Source: Rubrobacteraceae bacterium
GTDB lineage: Bacteria; Actinomycetota; Rubrobacteria; Rubrobacterales; Rubrobacteraceae
Assembly (NCBI GenBank): GCA_029240775.1
Contig: JARDZQ010000151.1
Span: forward strand, 1-5,497
DNA: 5,497 bases
Reading direction: 5' to 3'
Within the stretch, counting starts at the first letter, position 1. Each line of letters begins with the position of its first letter. Below, one piece after another: positions 5,012 through 5,497 of the stretch. The notes beneath the pieces were generated by a model. The model made no database searches and was not told the origin of the DNA. It saw nothing but the letters and a program-made list of their open reading frames with translations. The translations under genes were made by a program, and so were the position numbers.

Positions 5012-5377
5012 ATGATTCGCTTGTCGGGCACGAAAGTCGAGAGACTAACCGACCGTCTCAACGCCCCGGTCCAAGGTAGTGGAGCTGATGGTCTGAAGCT
5101 GGCTCTGGCCCTCTTGTGGGAGCGTAGGGGCAAGCGTCCTGGAGCTGTGCCGGTACTCGTCTGTCACGATGAGGTGGTCGTCGAGTGCGCCGCGGAACAG
5201 GCAGCTGACGCAAAGGCCTGGCTAAAGAAGGCGATGATTGAAGGGTGGGAGGCAGTTTTGAACGGCACAGACGAGGGACACATACCAGTACAAAGCCCAC
5301 ACCCCCCTACTCTTGTTATTCCTCTTCGGGGTCGCCGAGACGGGCGATCCCAAGGTCGTGCTTCAGCATCCCCGTGA
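5012..5377 (+). pseudogene. Family A DNA polymerase fragment (C-terminal palm, motif C)
   Basis: Residues about 3-93 of this frame match the end of the family A (Pol I-like) polymerase palm: RLTDRLNAPVQGSGADGLKL, ALALLWERR, the motif C strand VPVLVCHDEVVVEC with catalytic HDE (residues 52-54), then the helix ADAKAWLKKAMIEGWEAVL and GHIPV. The polymerases normally span 550-900 residues; the exonuclease, thumb, motif A (D-Y-S-Q) and the O-helix motif B are absent. An in-frame TGA sits six codons before ATG 5012, no ribosome binding site is seen, and no polymerase-like sequence is found in the upstream frames. After GHIPV the sequence turns Pro/Arg/Ser-rich and overlaps the minus-strand gene at 5316, so the homology ends near 5291. 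I take it as a remnant cut at both ends, without polymerase activity. Similar polymerases occur on actinobacterial plasmids and phages, which suggests a lost replicon or prophage. Confidence 0.75.
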
Positions 5378-5497
5378 AGACCAAGCCATCGAGCTTCCGG
5401 CCGTCGATAAACACCTCGCGCGGGTTCTTATGCTGCATGGTGTAGAGGAGCTCCAGGTGGCTGACCTTCCGGATCGAGACCGCGACCGGGTACGCTG
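5316..5497 (-). CDS. Unrecognised protein, C-terminal 59 residues (runs off right edge)
   Basis: On the minus strand the frame is open from the right edge to TAA at 5318-5316. The visible C-terminus reads AYPVAVSIRKVSHLELLYTM, then QHKNPREVFIDGRKLDGLVF, and ends TGMLKHDLGIARLGDPEEE. Alternating hydrophobic and charged residues, strongly G/C third codon positions (CTG, GTC, AAG, GAC) and an acidic end indicate real coding. The competing plus-strand frame here is Arg/Ser/Pro-rich. The start and most of the protein lie outside the window. I do not recognise the family. It converges on the polymerase fragment. Confidence 0.6.
   Translation of the reverse strand, partial: AYPVAVSIRKVSHLELLYTMQHKNPREVFIDGRKLDGLVFTGMLKHDLGIARLGDPEEE

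Noticed and set aside
1..5497. CRISPR array, rRNA or complete insertion sequence
   Set aside because: No regularly spaced repeats, no rRNA-like conserved segments, and no transposase with terminal inverted repeats were seen on either strand.

Overview
This is a G+C-rich bacterial window whose gene style suggests a high-GC actinobacterium. The closest match I can suggest is Rubrobacter: small winged-helix proteins with a coiled coil and a Trp/Arg-rich C-terminus, TTG starts, and a short membrane-anchored GGDEF protein. The genus is recalled from family resemblance and was not searched. Gene density is low, and short, broken or partial genes sit beside intact ones. That pattern points to an accessory or plasmid-like region rather than a core chromosomal locus.

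Left part, minus strand (1-1291): an apparent three-gene operon, read right to left. It holds a winged-helix/coiled-coil DNA-binding protein, then a membrane-anchored Mrr-type restriction endonuclease-like protein starting 5 bases after the first gene's stop, then the first 37 residues of a second helix-turn-helix protein that runs off the left edge. The region upstream of the operon (about 1400-1460) carries a 10-bp palindrome with a third half-site, an operator candidate.

Middle, plus strand (1668-2237): a tiny two-helix membrane protein with a TTG start and a strong ribosome binding site, then an unrecognised 133-residue soluble protein 24 bases later. The next 445 bases (2238-2682) have no convincing gene. 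They do contain a long bipartite hairpin (2389-2439) directly followed by imperfect direct repeats.

Right-middle (2693-3528): a diguanylate cyclase with an intact GGEEF active site and inhibitory RxxD site. Its first membrane helix lies in a different reading frame, so it carries a one-base frameshift near 2809 (real or a sequencing error). Its start codon lies just after a -10-like element, suggesting a leaderless mRNA.

Right part (3659-4666, minus): an intact YukJ/DUF2278 protein fused to a C-terminal lamin-tail-like domain, convergent with the cyclase. Upstream of it are about 330 bases holding short direct and inverted repeats and an open coiled-coil-like frame. Next, on plus (5012 to about 5293), is a fragment of a family A DNA polymerase that keeps only the motif C part of the palm. 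At the right edge is the 59-residue C-terminus of an unrecognised minus-strand gene (5316-5497).

The genes do not form one pathway. The unit most likely to be a functional system is the left operon, with a membrane-tethered nuclease and two DNA-binding proteins. The polymerase fragment and the broken frames suggest past turnover of mobile DNA.
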